Below are positions 39,428-49,152 of a stretch of 64,000 bases of DNA, piece after piece. How positions within the stretch are numbered: position 1 is the first letter of the stretch; every line of letters starts with the position of its first letter. The DNA comes from Acidobacteriota bacterium (GTDB lineage: Bacteria; Acidobacteriota; Terriglobia; Bryobacterales; Bryobacteraceae). Location: assembly GCA_947470805.1 (NCBI GenBank), contig CANIVU010000026.1:1-64000 (forward strand), in the 5' to 3' direction. A program made the translations under genes and the position numbers. The notes below the pieces were generated by a model that did no database searches, was not told the origin of the DNA, and saw only the letters and a program-made list of their open reading frames with translations.

Positions 39428-42400
39428 TTAGAACTGGAACATCAGCGTGAGGTTCATCAGCGGCTGGCCGCCGAGCGACGCCGTGCGCGGGTCGTCCTGC
39501 AGCTTGCCGAAGGTGGCCGGATTGCGGAAGTCAACCGTGGTGGTCGGCCCCGTGAAGTTGTAGGTCTTGTAGGCATTCTGCATATCCCAACGCAGCTGGC
39601 CCTGGAACTTTTCCTTCAACCGGAAGTTCTTCTGCAACGAGAACTGCGCCCAGGCCATGCTGGGGCCAGTCAGGATGTTGCGGCCCGCATTGCCAACCTG
39701 GAAAGCACCCGGATAGGCGAAGGCGGATTGATTGATGACAGCCGGACGGTTGTTCAACACGAACCGGTCCGGTCCGCCGTTGTTCCACAGGCTGAAGTCA
39801 TAGTCGGGCGTGCTGACCAGGTTCGGCCGGCGAGCGCCCGCGAAGCCCGGGTAGTAGTTGTTGGGGCTGTTGGCGAAGGTGAAGTTCAGCGGATTGCCGG
39901 TTTCGAAGGTCTGCACCGTCGACAGTTCCAGCCCACCGAAAATCACATTGCCGATACGGCTATTGGCCATCAACTTCTTCCCTTTGCCGAACGGCAGTTC
40001 GTAGTTCACCGTCGCGATATAGCGATGGTTACGATCGAAGCCCGCGCGGCCCTTCTCCAGATTCCGATTCTGCAACGGCGCCACACCGCCACCGGAGTTG
40101 TCGCTGTCGGAGCTGTTGAGCGTCTTGGAGAACGTATAGAAGGTGCTGAAGAACACGCCGCGGGAGAGGCGCTTTTCCAGTTTGGCCGTACCCGAATGGA
40201 AGGTCGAGTGGCCGAAGTTGGAGCGCATCGTGATGTTGCCGAACTGCGTGTAAGGCCGGAAGTTCTGCGGCGCCGCAAAGACGCGGTCGCGCAGAGCCGG
40301 ATCGTTGGCGGCGTAGTCGATCGGGAACGAGTTCAGTTCCCACCGCTCAATCAGGCCAACGCTGCCCGAACCCTGGTAGCTGATGTCGATCACGTAATCG
40401 CGGGCGATTTCGTGCTGAATGCTGGCGTTCCAGTTCATGACATACGGGTTGCGCAGGGACGGATCCCACATGCTGATGTTGCGGCCGCTGTAGTTGGTGC
40501 CCAGGAACGGGCTGACGCCGTTGGACAGGATGGTCGGGGAAGGCGGCTTCACGCCCTTGCTGATCTGATAGATCGGCGTCGGGTCGCCAGGGTTGGCCTG
40601 CTGAACCGCGGTGCCGACATATTCGTCGTACTGATCGCGGCCCGACGGGAACTTGATGTCCACCGTATAGAAGCCGAAACCGCCGCGGAAAACCCACTTC
40701 TGCAGCGGATGCCACGCCAGGCCCAAACGGGGGTTGAAGTTGTTGTGGTCGCCGCCGGTCAGCCCGCTGGTGGGGTGGACAACGGCGCCCTTCCGGCCGG
40801 TCAACGCATCGGTCGCGTTCGGATCGAACTGGCTCATCAGGCCGTACTTCGTCGTGAAGGCGCTTTCGTTGGAGTAGCGAATGCCGATGTTGGCCGTCAG
40901 GTTCTTCGTCACCTTCCAGTCGTCCTGGAAGTAGAAGCTGTGGATGGTGGAACGGGGCAGCCAGCTGGTCAATTCCGTGCGGAACGTGGCCGAGGTGACG
41001 TAGCCCGTCAGGAAGCCCGCAAACGGGCTGCCCGTGTTATTGGCCGCCGCGCCGTTGGCCTGCAGGCCCGTGGTCGAACCCGAGAAGTCGAACGCCACCG
41101 GATTCGCAAACGTCGCCGTATTCAAACGGAAACGCAGCATTTCGTAGCCCGCCTTGAAGGCGTGGGTCCCGCGAATGATCGACAAATCGTCGCGGAACGA
41201 AATCGTTTCGTTCACCGTTTGGTTCGGCGTCGAACCCGTCAAGCCATACATCGAGTTGGGCGAGTTGCGATCACCGCTGCCGAAAGCCGGCATCAGGTCG
41301 CCGTTGATATTGGGGATGCCGAGCTTGGAGCCCCAGTCTTGCTTGTACGACGGTACGATCGTCTGTGCCCAGCGGCGGTTGTAGCCGACGCGCGCGTCAT
41401 TGACCAACGACGGGGAGATGATCCACGTCTTGCCCAACGACATGTTCTGATTGCGCGAGGGAGCACGGAATCCGGCCGAACCGTCAAAGTCGCCTTTGTC
41501 CGGGCGAATATTCCACGGACGCTGCAGACCGGGGATGTACTTGTTGTCGGTCCAGGAGAAGTAGATCTTGAAGTTCTGCGTGAACTGGTGGTCGAAGCGG
41601 TAGTTGTAGTCGTTCAGATACACCTGCGCCAGTTCGTTCGCCAGGTAGTTGCTGGTGGCGCCGGTGGAGTTAAAGCTGCCCGCGCGGTTCGGTAACTGCC
41701 ACGGATCTTCCGCCAATACCTTTCGCGCCACCGGGTCGATACGGCTCGCGGGAATCAGGTTCCCAACGAACGGATCGCGCTGCCAGACGCCATTGACAAG
41801 GCGTGTCGAAGCCGGGTCAAAAATCGCATTGGCGCCCGCGAAGTTGAAGTCGCCCTGCCGCATCCCTAGGCTGGGTACGGAAGCGTCCACCTGCGCCACC
41901 TTCTTTTCGTGCAGGCGCTGGAAGCCAAAGAAGAAGAAGGTTTTGTTCCGGCCGTCGTAGACTTTCGGAATCACGACCGGACCGGAGATGTTGGCGTCCG
42001 GCATCATGAAGAACACGCCTACTCCCTGCTGAGAGGTCTTCAGCTTGTCAAAAAACAAACGGTGCTGCATGCTGCGCGTGCGGCCGTAGAACGACCCCAT
42101 CGCGTGCAGTTCATTCGTACCGCTCTTCTTCACCGCGCTGATCACGCCACCAGCCGAGTGGCCGTATTCGGCCGGCGGGACGGTGGTGATAACTTTCACT
42201 TCCGCCACCGAGTTCAAAATCGGCTTGGTCGTTTCCGTGCCGCTCTGCTGATCGTTGCCGTTCACGCCGTCTTCAAAGATGCCGATGGCGCCGGCGCGCT
42301 GCCCAGCCAAGTGGTAGTTGCCCAGGCTGCCGCCGTAGGCGTAGCCGCCCGTCGTCATGCCAGGCACAAGATTCAACGTGGAGTTCACAAAGCGCTGATA

Positions 42401-42853
42401 GAGCGGCAGGTCATACAAGACCTTCCCTTCAATCACCGCTCCCGTTGCCGACGTTTCCGTCTCCAACGCCGCCGCGCTCCCGGCCACTTCCACCGAGTCG
42501 CTGACCTGACCAACCTGCAATGCCGCATCCACCGCCATCGTGTCGCCTGTGCGCAAGGACACATCGTCGCGGATTACTTTCTTGAAGCCGGAGACTTCGA
42601 ACGTCACCCGGTATTCGCCCGGCTGCAACGATAGGACGCGATAGATACCGTCCGTGTTCGTAAGCGCTGGCGAAACGAAGTTAGTCGATTTCTGAATCAC
42701 CTTCACCGCCACGTTCGGAACGACGGCGCCGGTCGAATCCGTCACGCGTCCTGTAATCGTGGAGGTGCCGATCTGGGCCAGCGCGAAGGTCGCGGTGGCG
42801 GCAAGTGCAACTGCTAATTTTGTGGTTCGCAATAAGTGTGGAAAGCGATACAT
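39428..42853 (-). CDS. TonB-dependent receptor with N-terminal carboxypeptidase-regulatory-like domain
   Basis: ATG at 42853 (MYRFPHLLRTTKLAVALAATATFALAQIGTSTITGRVTDSTGAVVPNVAVKVI...), plug-like VEVAGSAAALETETSATGAVI, long barrel, terminal LMFQF. Confidence 0.92.
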   Translation of the reverse strand: MYRFPHLLRTTKLAVALAATATFALAQIGTSTITGRVTDSTGAVVPNVAVKVIQKSTNFVSPALTNTDGIYRVLSLQPGEYRVTFEVSGFKKVIRDDVSLRTGDTMAVDAALQVGQVSDSVEVAGSAAALETETSATGAVIEGKVLYDLPLYQRFVNSTLNLVPGMTTGGYAYGGSLGNYHLAGQRAGAIGIFEDGVNGNDQQSGTETTKPILNSVAEVKVITTVPPAEYGHSAGGVISAVKKSGTNELHAMGSFYGRTRSMQHRLFFDKLKTSQQGVGVFFMMPDANISGPVVIPKVYDGRNKTFFFFGFQRLHEKKVAQVDASVPSLGMRQGDFNFAGANAIFDPASTRLVNGVWQRDPFVGNLIPASRIDPVARKVLAEDPWQLPNRAGSFNSTGATSNYLANELAQVYLNDYNYRFDHQFTQNFKIYFSWTDNKYIPGLQRPWNIRPDKGDFDGSAGFRAPSRNQNMSLGKTWIISPSLVNDARVGYNRRWAQTIVPSYKQDWGSKLGIPNINGDLMPAFGSGDRNSPNSMYGLTGSTPNQTVNETISFRDDLSIIRGTHAFKAGYEMLRFRLNTATFANPVAFDFSGSTTGLQANGAAANNTGSPFAGFLTGYVTSATFRTELTSWLPRSTIHSFYFQDDWKVTKNLTANIGIRYSNESAFTTKYGLMSQFDPNATDALTGRKGAVVHPTSGLTGGDHNNFNPRLGLAWHPLQKWVFRGGFGFYTVDIKFPSGRDQYDEYVGTAVQQANPGDPTPIYQISKGVKPPSPTILSNGVSPFLGTNYSGRNISMWDPSLRNPYVMNWNASIQHEIARDYVIDISYQGSGSVGLIERWELNSFPIDYAANDPALRDRVFAAPQNFRPYTQFGNITMRSNFGHSTFHSGTAKLEKRLSRGVFFSTFYTFSKTLNSSDSDNSGGGVAPLQNRNLEKGRAGFDRNHRYIATVNYELPFGKGKKLMANSRIGNVIFGGLELSTVQTFETGNPLNFTFANSPNNYYPGFAGARRPNLVSTPDYDFSLWNNGGPDRFVLNNRPAVINQSAFAYPGAFQVGNAGRNILTGPSMAWAQFSLQKNFRLKEKFQGQLRWDMQNAYKTYNFTGPTTTVDFRNPATFGKLQDDPRTASLGGQPLMNLTLMFQF

Positions 42854-43133
42854 GAAGGTCCCTTCAGTCGAATGGCTGTTCTTGGGAATGCAACGGACAG
42901 GAGTCACCCGGACCCCGCCCCGAAGCTCTATAGGTTTTATACTGATTCGCACCCGAATGCAAGCAGGCACGAACCACCACCAAAACGGTTAGGTCATTAA
43001 TGCGGCGGCGACTTCAGATACGAAGCCGCGCTCGATGTGTAGACATAGATCCCCTGCTGTGTGAAATCGAATCCCAGGTTATTCACCCGGGATTCATAGG
43101 TTCAATCACATTGCGAGGGGGGTACGCAACTGG

Positions 43134-45185
43134 CTACCAGAGCTTGCACTGCTTTTCCGCCGGACGCACCATCGCGTCGCCCAGCTTGCATTGGAACGCA
43201 TTATGGAATTCAGGCACGTTCATCAACGTCCCATTCGCGCGGAAACGGGAGATCGGGTGCGGGTCCGTTTGCAGACGCGTCCGCAGCGCATCGGGCCGGT
43301 AGTAGCTCCCCCACAACCGCGCGAATGCCAGGAAAAACCGCTGGTCGGCGGTATAGCCATCGATCACCGTAGGCGCCGGCTTCCCCCGCAACGAGCGCTG
43401 ATAGGCCCTGTAGGCGATCGTCACGCCCCCCAAATCACCCAGCGCCTCACCTACCACCAGACGGCCGTTGTGCCGCAGATTGTCGCCCACATCCAAGTTG
43501 TTAAATTGATCGATCACGCACTGCGCCCGCGCGTCGAATTTTTTCCGGTCCTCGGCGGTCCACCAATTTTTCAGGCTCCCGCTGAAGTCGAACTTCGATC
43601 CCTGGTCGTCAAAACCGTGCCCCATCTCGTGCCCGATCACCGCACCAATCGCCCCATAGTTCGCTGCGTCATCGGCGTCCATATCGAACAGCGGCGACTG
43701 TAAAATTCCGGCGGGAAAGGCGATCTCATTCATCGGCGGATTGTAGTAAGCGTTCACCGTCGGCGGCGTCATCCCCCAGTCGTTGCGATCCACCGGTTTG
43801 CCGATTTTCGCCAACTGGTGCACCCGTGCCGCCATCCGCGCCGAGCGACTGTTTTCCAGCAAACTGTCCCGCCGGATCGTGACCTTCGAGTAATCTCGCC
43901 ACCGGTCCGGATAGCCGATCTTCGCCTGGAACGCGTTCAGCTTCGCCTGTGCGCTCTTCCGCGTCTCGGCATCCATCCACGTGGCCTTTTCCAACTCTTC
44001 CCGCAACGTCGCCCGCAGATTCTCCACCAACTCGTTCATCCGCTTCTTCGCCGCCGGCGGGAAGTGCTTCTTCACGAAAACCTCTCCCAGCGCATCGCCC
44101 AGCGATTGATCCACCAGCGTCGAACAGCGGTGCCACCGCGGCAACTGCTCCTTCGTTCCGTTCACCACCGTCTCATCGAACCGGAAGTCCTCCGCCTCCA
44201 GCGCATCGGTCAACAGCGACGAAGCGCTCTTCAGCACATTCCACTGCAGCCACAGCCTCCAGGTATCGAGCGGCGCTTCGGCCAGCAGCTTATCGAACTG
44301 CTTGATCACGTTCGGATCCGCCACGTTCAACGGAGTTCCCGCCGGCACCTGCAGCGCCTGCAACACACGTCCCCAGTCAAGCCCCGGAGACAACGCGTTC
44401 AGACCCGCCATGTCCATTCTGTTGTAACGGCCGTAAGGATTCCGGCGTTCCACCATCGTCTTCATCATCCCGGCCGTCTCGGTTTCAAACGCCAGGATCG
44501 TCTTGCCGGCGTCCACCGCCTTGATGCCCCCCAACTGGAGCATCCGGTCCACATGCGCAACGAACTCACCACGGATGCGCTTGGACCGTTCATCGTCACG
44601 GAAGTAGAAATCCCGGTCCCGCTGCGAGACGGCCGCCGCGCCGACGTTGGCGATAATTTCGTTGGAGTTCTTCAGATCCGGCCCGCCGGCCACGGCGATG
44701 GGCACGGGCACTCCCTCCCGCAAAAATTCCAGCAGCAGCGCCTTCAACTCGTCCCGCGTCGATACCTTGGCGATCCGGTCCAAGTCCTTCTGCACCGGCT
44801 TCACGCCCAGCGCTTCCCGGCGCCCCGTGTCCATGCACGCGGAGTACAGGTCGCCGATCCGCTGCTCATTGCTCCCCGGCTTCGCTTTCGACGCCGCGGC
44901 CGACTCCAGAATCACTCGCAACCGCTCCCGGTTCGCTTCCGTGATCACCGCCATCGTCCCCCAGGCGGATCGCGACGCCGGGATCGGATTCTTATCCATC
45001 CACGTCCCATTCGCAAACCGCCAGAAGTCCTCGCACGGCTTACATTTCTGGTCAATCGCGTCGGTGTCGATACCACTTTTCAACGCCGGCGCGCTCAACA
45101 ACAGCCCGGCACATGCCAGGACCAGAGAAATTCGAGAAAAAAGGCTCACATTTGCAGTAGAACACATAGTGCGGGTGGTGGACAA
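43134..45185 (-). CDS. M13-family zinc metallopeptidase (neprilysin/PepO-like)
   Basis: 683 aa; signal peptide; KSGIDTDAIDQKCKPCEDFWRFANGTWMDKNPIP; NAYYNPPMNEIAFPAGILQ; IGAVIGHEMGHGFDDQGSKFD; C-terminal CKLW. Confidence 0.95.
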   Translation of the reverse strand: MSTTRTMCSTANVSLFSRISLVLACAGLLLSAPALKSGIDTDAIDQKCKPCEDFWRFANGTWMDKNPIPASRSAWGTMAVITEANRERLRVILESAAASKAKPGSNEQRIGDLYSACMDTGRREALGVKPVQKDLDRIAKVSTRDELKALLLEFLREGVPVPIAVAGGPDLKNSNEIIANVGAAAVSQRDRDFYFRDDERSKRIRGEFVAHVDRMLQLGGIKAVDAGKTILAFETETAGMMKTMVERRNPYGRYNRMDMAGLNALSPGLDWGRVLQALQVPAGTPLNVADPNVIKQFDKLLAEAPLDTWRLWLQWNVLKSASSLLTDALEAEDFRFDETVVNGTKEQLPRWHRCSTLVDQSLGDALGEVFVKKHFPPAAKKRMNELVENLRATLREELEKATWMDAETRKSAQAKLNAFQAKIGYPDRWRDYSKVTIRRDSLLENSRSARMAARVHQLAKIGKPVDRNDWGMTPPTVNAYYNPPMNEIAFPAGILQSPLFDMDADDAANYGAIGAVIGHEMGHGFDDQGSKFDFSGSLKNWWTAEDRKKFDARAQCVIDQFNNLDVGDNLRHNGRLVVGEALGDLGGVTIAYRAYQRSLRGKPAPTVIDGYTADQRFFLAFARLWGSYYRPDALRTRLQTDPHPISRFRANGTLMNVPEFHNAFQCKLGDAMVRPAEKQCKLW

Positions 45186-45193
45186 AATGAAGC

Positions 45194-45225
45194 GAGCCCG
45201 CCAAGGGGAATCCCCTGGCGGGCTC
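45194..45225 (-). terminator. Hairpin between the PQQ dehydrogenase and M13 genes, terminator-like
   Basis: GAGCCCGCCA-AGGGGAATCCCC-TGGCGGGCTC, 10-bp perfect stem extendable with a bulge; weak T tract (CATTTTG) on the minus strand. Confidence 0.55.
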
Positions 45226-45247
45226 GTTCTGCAACCGGAACGGATGC

Positions 45248-47068
45248 TTACTTCTTCTTCAGGCTATTTACGTACGCGATGATCTTCAAGATGTCGTCCT
45301 GCGCTACCGTACGGCCGAAAGGCTGCATCGCCCCCGTCGCACCCGCGTAGACAACTTCGAAGAACCCGGCGTCCGTTTTCACGCGCGGGTAGGTCACCTG
45401 CGCGTCGATGAGGTTCGATCCCATACGGCCCGTCGCGTCCGGCAAATGGCAGCTGGCGCAAGACTTGTCGTAGACCTTCTTGCCCGCCGCAATCTCCGCA
45501 GCCTTGCCGTTGTACGGGTTCACGCCGTTCTTCCGGAACTGCTCAACAGCCGGCGTCACCTTGTCGTTCGCCATCAGGGTGAACGCAATCGGCTTGTTGT
45601 CCAACGCGTTCAGCAACTGGAAGGGGCCGCTCGCCGACGAGGTCTCCACCGGGGCCGACGCCGTCTTGGCCGTCTCGGCGCCTTTCGGCACTTCGTTGAT
45701 CGGCATCACGCGCCACAGAGCGCCCGGGGGGTTACCCGTCGCGCCTTTGTCGGAGGTGTAGAAGCAGTTGCAGTTCACGGCCATCACGTAGCCGTTTTCG
45801 TCATAGCCGCCGGCGGTGAACTGCAGATTCGTATGCAGCATCTCCTGCAGAATCCACTTATCGCCATTCCAGCCCATGCCGAACACGCGGCCGGAGCACC
45901 AGTCGCCGACCAGGTAGACACCCTTCATGCCGCCATAGTTGGCAACACCCAGACCTTCAATGGAGCAGCCGTGGCCGTCCTTCAAAGGCTGCGCGCCCGG
46001 ATACGGAATCTCGTGCGGATACTGCGCCGCCGGCAACGTGCCCACGATGCCGCACTTATCGTCCGGCCCGGTCATCGGGAAGCACTTGGTGCCCATGTTC
46101 CGCGGCCAGCCGTAGTTCTCGCCGCCCTTGGAGGAAGCCGGCTGGAAGTCGATCTCTTCCCAGTGGTTCTGGCCCACGTCGGCAATGAACATATCGCCGG
46201 TCTTCAGGTCGAAGGAGAACTCGTACGGATTGCGCAGGCCGAACGACCAGATCTCCGGCTTCGCCTTCGTCTTGATCTTGGAGAAGTCGTGCTCGCTGAT
46301 GCCGAACAGGGACATCAACTGTTCCTTGGCGGCGTAGGCAAACGGGTTCGACGGCGGGATCTTGTACGGAACCCGGTCGTCTTCCACGTTCACGTCGATA
46401 CGCAGCATCTTGCCCAGGAAGGTTTCCAGGTTCTGGCCGCTTTCCAGCGGATCGCCTTCCCAGCCGCCATCACCGGAGGCGATGTAGAGGTAGCCATCGG
46501 GACCGAATTCAATCTGGCCGCCGTTGTGGTTGTAGTAGGGCTGTTCAATGCGCATCAGCACCTTGGAGGTCTGCTTGGTACGCTCCGGCGTCAGGAATTT
46601 AGGATTGTTCTTGTCCACCTGGAAGCGGACAACGAGGCCGTCGCCGTTAAACGGAAGCGAGGCATAGTGGACGTAAAAGTAGCCGTTTTCCTTGAATTTC
46701 GGATGGAACGCCACCGAATACAGGCCCTGTTCCACAAAGCCCGTCTGCACATCGGTACCCAGCGGGTTGATGTTGGTCAGATCCAGGAACGGTTCGGGCT
46801 GGACGCTGCCGTCTTTATTGACGACGCGGATGCGCCCCACGCGTTCGGTGACGAACAGGCGGCCGGAGCCGTCGTTGGCGCTGGCCACGTTGGTCGGGTC
46901 CAAAAACCCATCGGCAACCTTTACCAGGGCGATCTTCGGATTACCCGGCAGCACGCCACCGGGCTCAGCGACTTCTTTGACGCTCTCAGGAACCTTCGGA
47001 CCCGTCGCGGCCCACAACATCATGGCGCCGGCCACGATGCCGGCAAATAGCAGGAAATTTCTTTTCAA
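45248..47068 (-). CDS. PQQ-dependent sugar dehydrogenase-type protein fused to a C-terminal cytochrome c domain
   Basis: 606 aa; VADGFLDPTNVASANDGSGRLFVTERVGRIRVV; HNGGQIEFGPDGYLYIASGDGG; VYDKSCASCHLPDATGRMG (CxxCH heme motif). Confidence 0.9.
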   Translation of the reverse strand: MKRNFLLFAGIVAGAMMLWAATGPKVPESVKEVAEPGGVLPGNPKIALVKVADGFLDPTNVASANDGSGRLFVTERVGRIRVVNKDGSVQPEPFLDLTNINPLGTDVQTGFVEQGLYSVAFHPKFKENGYFYVHYASLPFNGDGLVVRFQVDKNNPKFLTPERTKQTSKVLMRIEQPYYNHNGGQIEFGPDGYLYIASGDGGWEGDPLESGQNLETFLGKMLRIDVNVEDDRVPYKIPPSNPFAYAAKEQLMSLFGISEHDFSKIKTKAKPEIWSFGLRNPYEFSFDLKTGDMFIADVGQNHWEEIDFQPASSKGGENYGWPRNMGTKCFPMTGPDDKCGIVGTLPAAQYPHEIPYPGAQPLKDGHGCSIEGLGVANYGGMKGVYLVGDWCSGRVFGMGWNGDKWILQEMLHTNLQFTAGGYDENGYVMAVNCNCFYTSDKGATGNPPGALWRVMPINEVPKGAETAKTASAPVETSSASGPFQLLNALDNKPIAFTLMANDKVTPAVEQFRKNGVNPYNGKAAEIAAGKKVYDKSCASCHLPDATGRMGSNLIDAQVTYPRVKTDAGFFEVVYAGATGAMQPFGRTVAQDDILKIIAYVNSLKKK

Positions 47069-47106
47069 GTTTTCTTCTCCCGGACCCAGTGATTATATTG
47101 CAAGCC

Positions 47107-47892
47107 CTACCGGATGGGCGAGAACGGCAGCGCGCGGAGGAACATGCTGGAAATATTGGAGACAATCTCGCCGTCGCTCCAGCCGGGGGTCGTGCGCAAC
47201 TTGATCCATTCCGGATGGGAAACGAACGTTTTCCAGTTCGCGTCGCGGGCGTTCCAGTCGTCGTAGCCGAGCATGTAGGTCAGGTTCGGCTGCTTCTGGC
47301 CGAAGATGGTTTCGCCGAAGAATACCGGGTCCAGGCCGGTTTTCTGGAAGAGCGAGATCTCGCCTTCGTTAAACATCTTAATCTTCTCGGTCAGAGTGGT
47401 GGAATCGTCGCTCTCGTAGGTGCGGAGTTCGAACAGGCGGTTGAGCTTGGAAGCGCCCGGAGAGACGTTGATTGCCAGGTGCGGGAAGCCGGAAAACGAT
47501 CGCAAAAGCGTCGTTTCGTAGCGCATAAAGCGCAATCCGGGGGCGGAATTGTATGCTTTTAGCGCACTTTGGTACGCACTATCGGCACTCAATTTGGCCT
47601 GCGCGGCCTCGTAGGCAGCCATGGTGGGGTAGCTGCTGAGGGCCAACATGAACGGAGAATCGGGCGCCAGTTGCGCCGCGAAAAACCCGACCGCAGTCGC
47701 TCCGGACTTCTGAACCGCCGGCAGGGCGGCCTTTTCCAGGAATTCGGTCAGCTTGGCCACCTGGTTTTCCCCGCTGTTGCGAAGGAACAACTTCCGCATC
47801 ACGATGTACTGCCGGGCGCCCGGCGTTTGCGCCTGGGACTGCGCGGCGGCGCCGGCGGCGGCCGCGGTGGAGAGGATTTTTCGACGTGTCAT
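47107..47892 (-). CDS. NIPSNAP-family protein, exported
   Basis: MTRRKILSTAAAAGAAAQSQAQ (Tat-like); YIVMRKLFLRNSGENQVAKLTEFLEKAALPAVQKSG; FELRTYESDDSTTLTEKIKMFNEGEISLFQKTGLDPVFFGETI. Confidence 0.85.
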   Translation of the reverse strand: MTRRKILSTAAAAGAAAQSQAQTPGARQYIVMRKLFLRNSGENQVAKLTEFLEKAALPAVQKSGATAVGFFAAQLAPDSPFMLALSSYPTMAAYEAAQAKLSADSAYQSALKAYNSAPGLRFMRYETTLLRSFSGFPHLAINVSPGASKLNRLFELRTYESDDSTTLTEKIKMFNEGEISLFQKTGLDPVFFGETIFGQKQPNLTYMLGYDDWNARDANWKTFVSHPEWIKLRTTPGWSDGEIVSNISSMFLRALPFSPIR

Positions 47893-47941
47893 CAGCAACC
47901 ACGGTAACAAAAGCGGTTGCCGTGCATATTGGTAGTCGAGA

Positions 47942-48409
47942 ATGGCTGAGCCGATCCGCTTTCAGGACATCTACGCGGCGCATGCGCCAGCGGTCTACCG
48001 CTGTCTGCTGGCCTGGAGCCGCAACGCGGCGACGGCCGAGGACCTGACGGCGGAGACGTTCGTCCGGGCGCTGTCGGCCGAACAGGATGTCCGCGCCAAC
48101 ACGGCCCGGGCCTATCTCGTCGCGATCGCCCGCAACTTGTGGCTGGAACAGGTGCGCCGCGGCTGGCGGCAGCAGCCGATGGAGGCCGCCCCGGCCCCGG
48201 CCGTTCGTGACAACCCGGACGCTGCGCTGACGCTGCAATCGGTGCTGGCCGCGATCGCCGAACTTCCCGAATCGCTCCGCGAACCGCTCGTGCTCTTCGC
48301 GCAGGGCGAACTTTCTTATGAAGAGATCGCCGCCCAGCTCGAACTGCCCATCGCCACCGTGAAAGTCCGTATCTTCCGCGCCCGTCAAAAACTGGAGAAA
48401 TTCCGATGA
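47942..48409 (+). CDS. ECF-type RNA polymerase sigma factor
   Basis: 155 aa; AHAPAVYRCLLAWSRNAATAEDLTAETFVRAL; ELPESLREPLVLFAQGELSYEEIAAQLELPIATVKVRIFRARQKL. Confidence 0.92.
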   Translation: MAEPIRFQDIYAAHAPAVYRCLLAWSRNAATAEDLTAETFVRALSAEQDVRANTARAYLVAIARNLWLEQVRRGWRQQPMEAAPAPAVRDNPDAALTLQSVLAAIAELPESLREPLVLFAQGELSYEEIAAQLELPIATVKVRIFRARQKLEKFR

Positions 48410-48789
48410 CCCTGCACCCCGACGTCTTGACCGATCTGGTCATTCTCTATCACGCCGGCGAAGCCAGCCAGGCGACGCGCAGCTTGCTGGAGGCGGAAGC
48501 GGCGGCGAATCCCCAGTTGGCGGCCGCGTTGGGGGCTCCACCGCGTCAAGTCGCGCCGCTGCCGGCCGCGCCCCAGGACGCCGGCCGAGTTGCCCTTCGC
48601 GAGATCAGCCGCCTATACCGCCACCGCAACCTGCTGGTGGCCGTTGTTGCCGCGCTTCTGCTGATCCTGATCTCCGCGCTGCGGCTGCACCAGGACTATC
48701 CGTGGCTTCCAATGGCTACGCTGGCCGCCTGGTGGGTGGTGGCGATGATCGGCCTGCGCGTCCACAAACAGCTCCAAAAGCGGCTGTAA
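48406..48789 (+). CDS. Single-pass/bitopic membrane protein, putative anti-sigma partner
   Basis: 127 aa; ATGA overlap with the ECF sigma gene; cytosolic N-terminal helices, hydrophobic LLVAVVAALLLILISAL; no canonical zinc anti-sigma HxxxCxxC. Confidence 0.55.
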   Translation: MTLHPDVLTDLVILYHAGEASQATRSLLEAEAAANPQLAAALGAPPRQVAPLPAAPQDAGRVALREISRLYRHRNLLVAVVAALLLILISALRLHQDYPWLPMATLAAWWVVAMIGLRVHKQLQKRL

Positions 48790-49152
48790 CTACTTCGGGC
48801 GCATGGCGCTGACGATGGCTTCCAGGTGATCGAGGTACTTTTCGAGAGCGGCGCGCCCGTCGGCGGTCAGCTCGTATTCGGTCCGGGGAAAGCGGTTCTC
48901 GAAACTCTTGGAACAGGTGATGTAGCCGGCCTCTTCCAGGCGGCGGGCGTGAACGCTCACGTTGCCATCGGTGGTTTGCAGCAGTGCTTTCAACTCGTTA
49001 AAGGTCAGCGGCCCGCTGGCGGCCAGGGCGCTGACGATGCCCAACCGGACCTTCTCGTGAATGAGGCGGTCCAGCGCCTGCGCTTCCTTCATCGCCGCGG
49101 CGCCCGCCGACGCCGTCAGTGTCGTCAATTTCGCAGCCGTCGATTTAGCCAC
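48790..49152 (-). CDS. Winged-helix transcriptional regulator
   Basis: GTG at 49152 after AGGAGGT; LDRLIHEKVRLGIVSALAASGPLTFNELKALLQTTDGNVSVHARRLEEAGYITCSKSFENRFPRTEYELTADGRAAL. Confidence 0.88.
   Translation of the reverse strand: MAKSTAAKLTTLTASAGAAAMKEAQALDRLIHEKVRLGIVSALAASGPLTFNELKALLQTTDGNVSVHARRLEEAGYITCSKSFENRFPRTEYELTADGRAALEKYLDHLEAIVSAMRPK

Noticed and set aside
39350-41695. 781-aa + strand ORF antisense to the TonB receptor
   Set aside because: Arg/Val/Ala-rich shadow ORF; overlaps a strong terminator hairpin and a conserved gene on the other strand.
43818-45350. 510-aa + strand ORF antisense to the M13 peptidase
   Set aside because: Arg/His/Leu-rich shadow ORF over a conserved peptidase.
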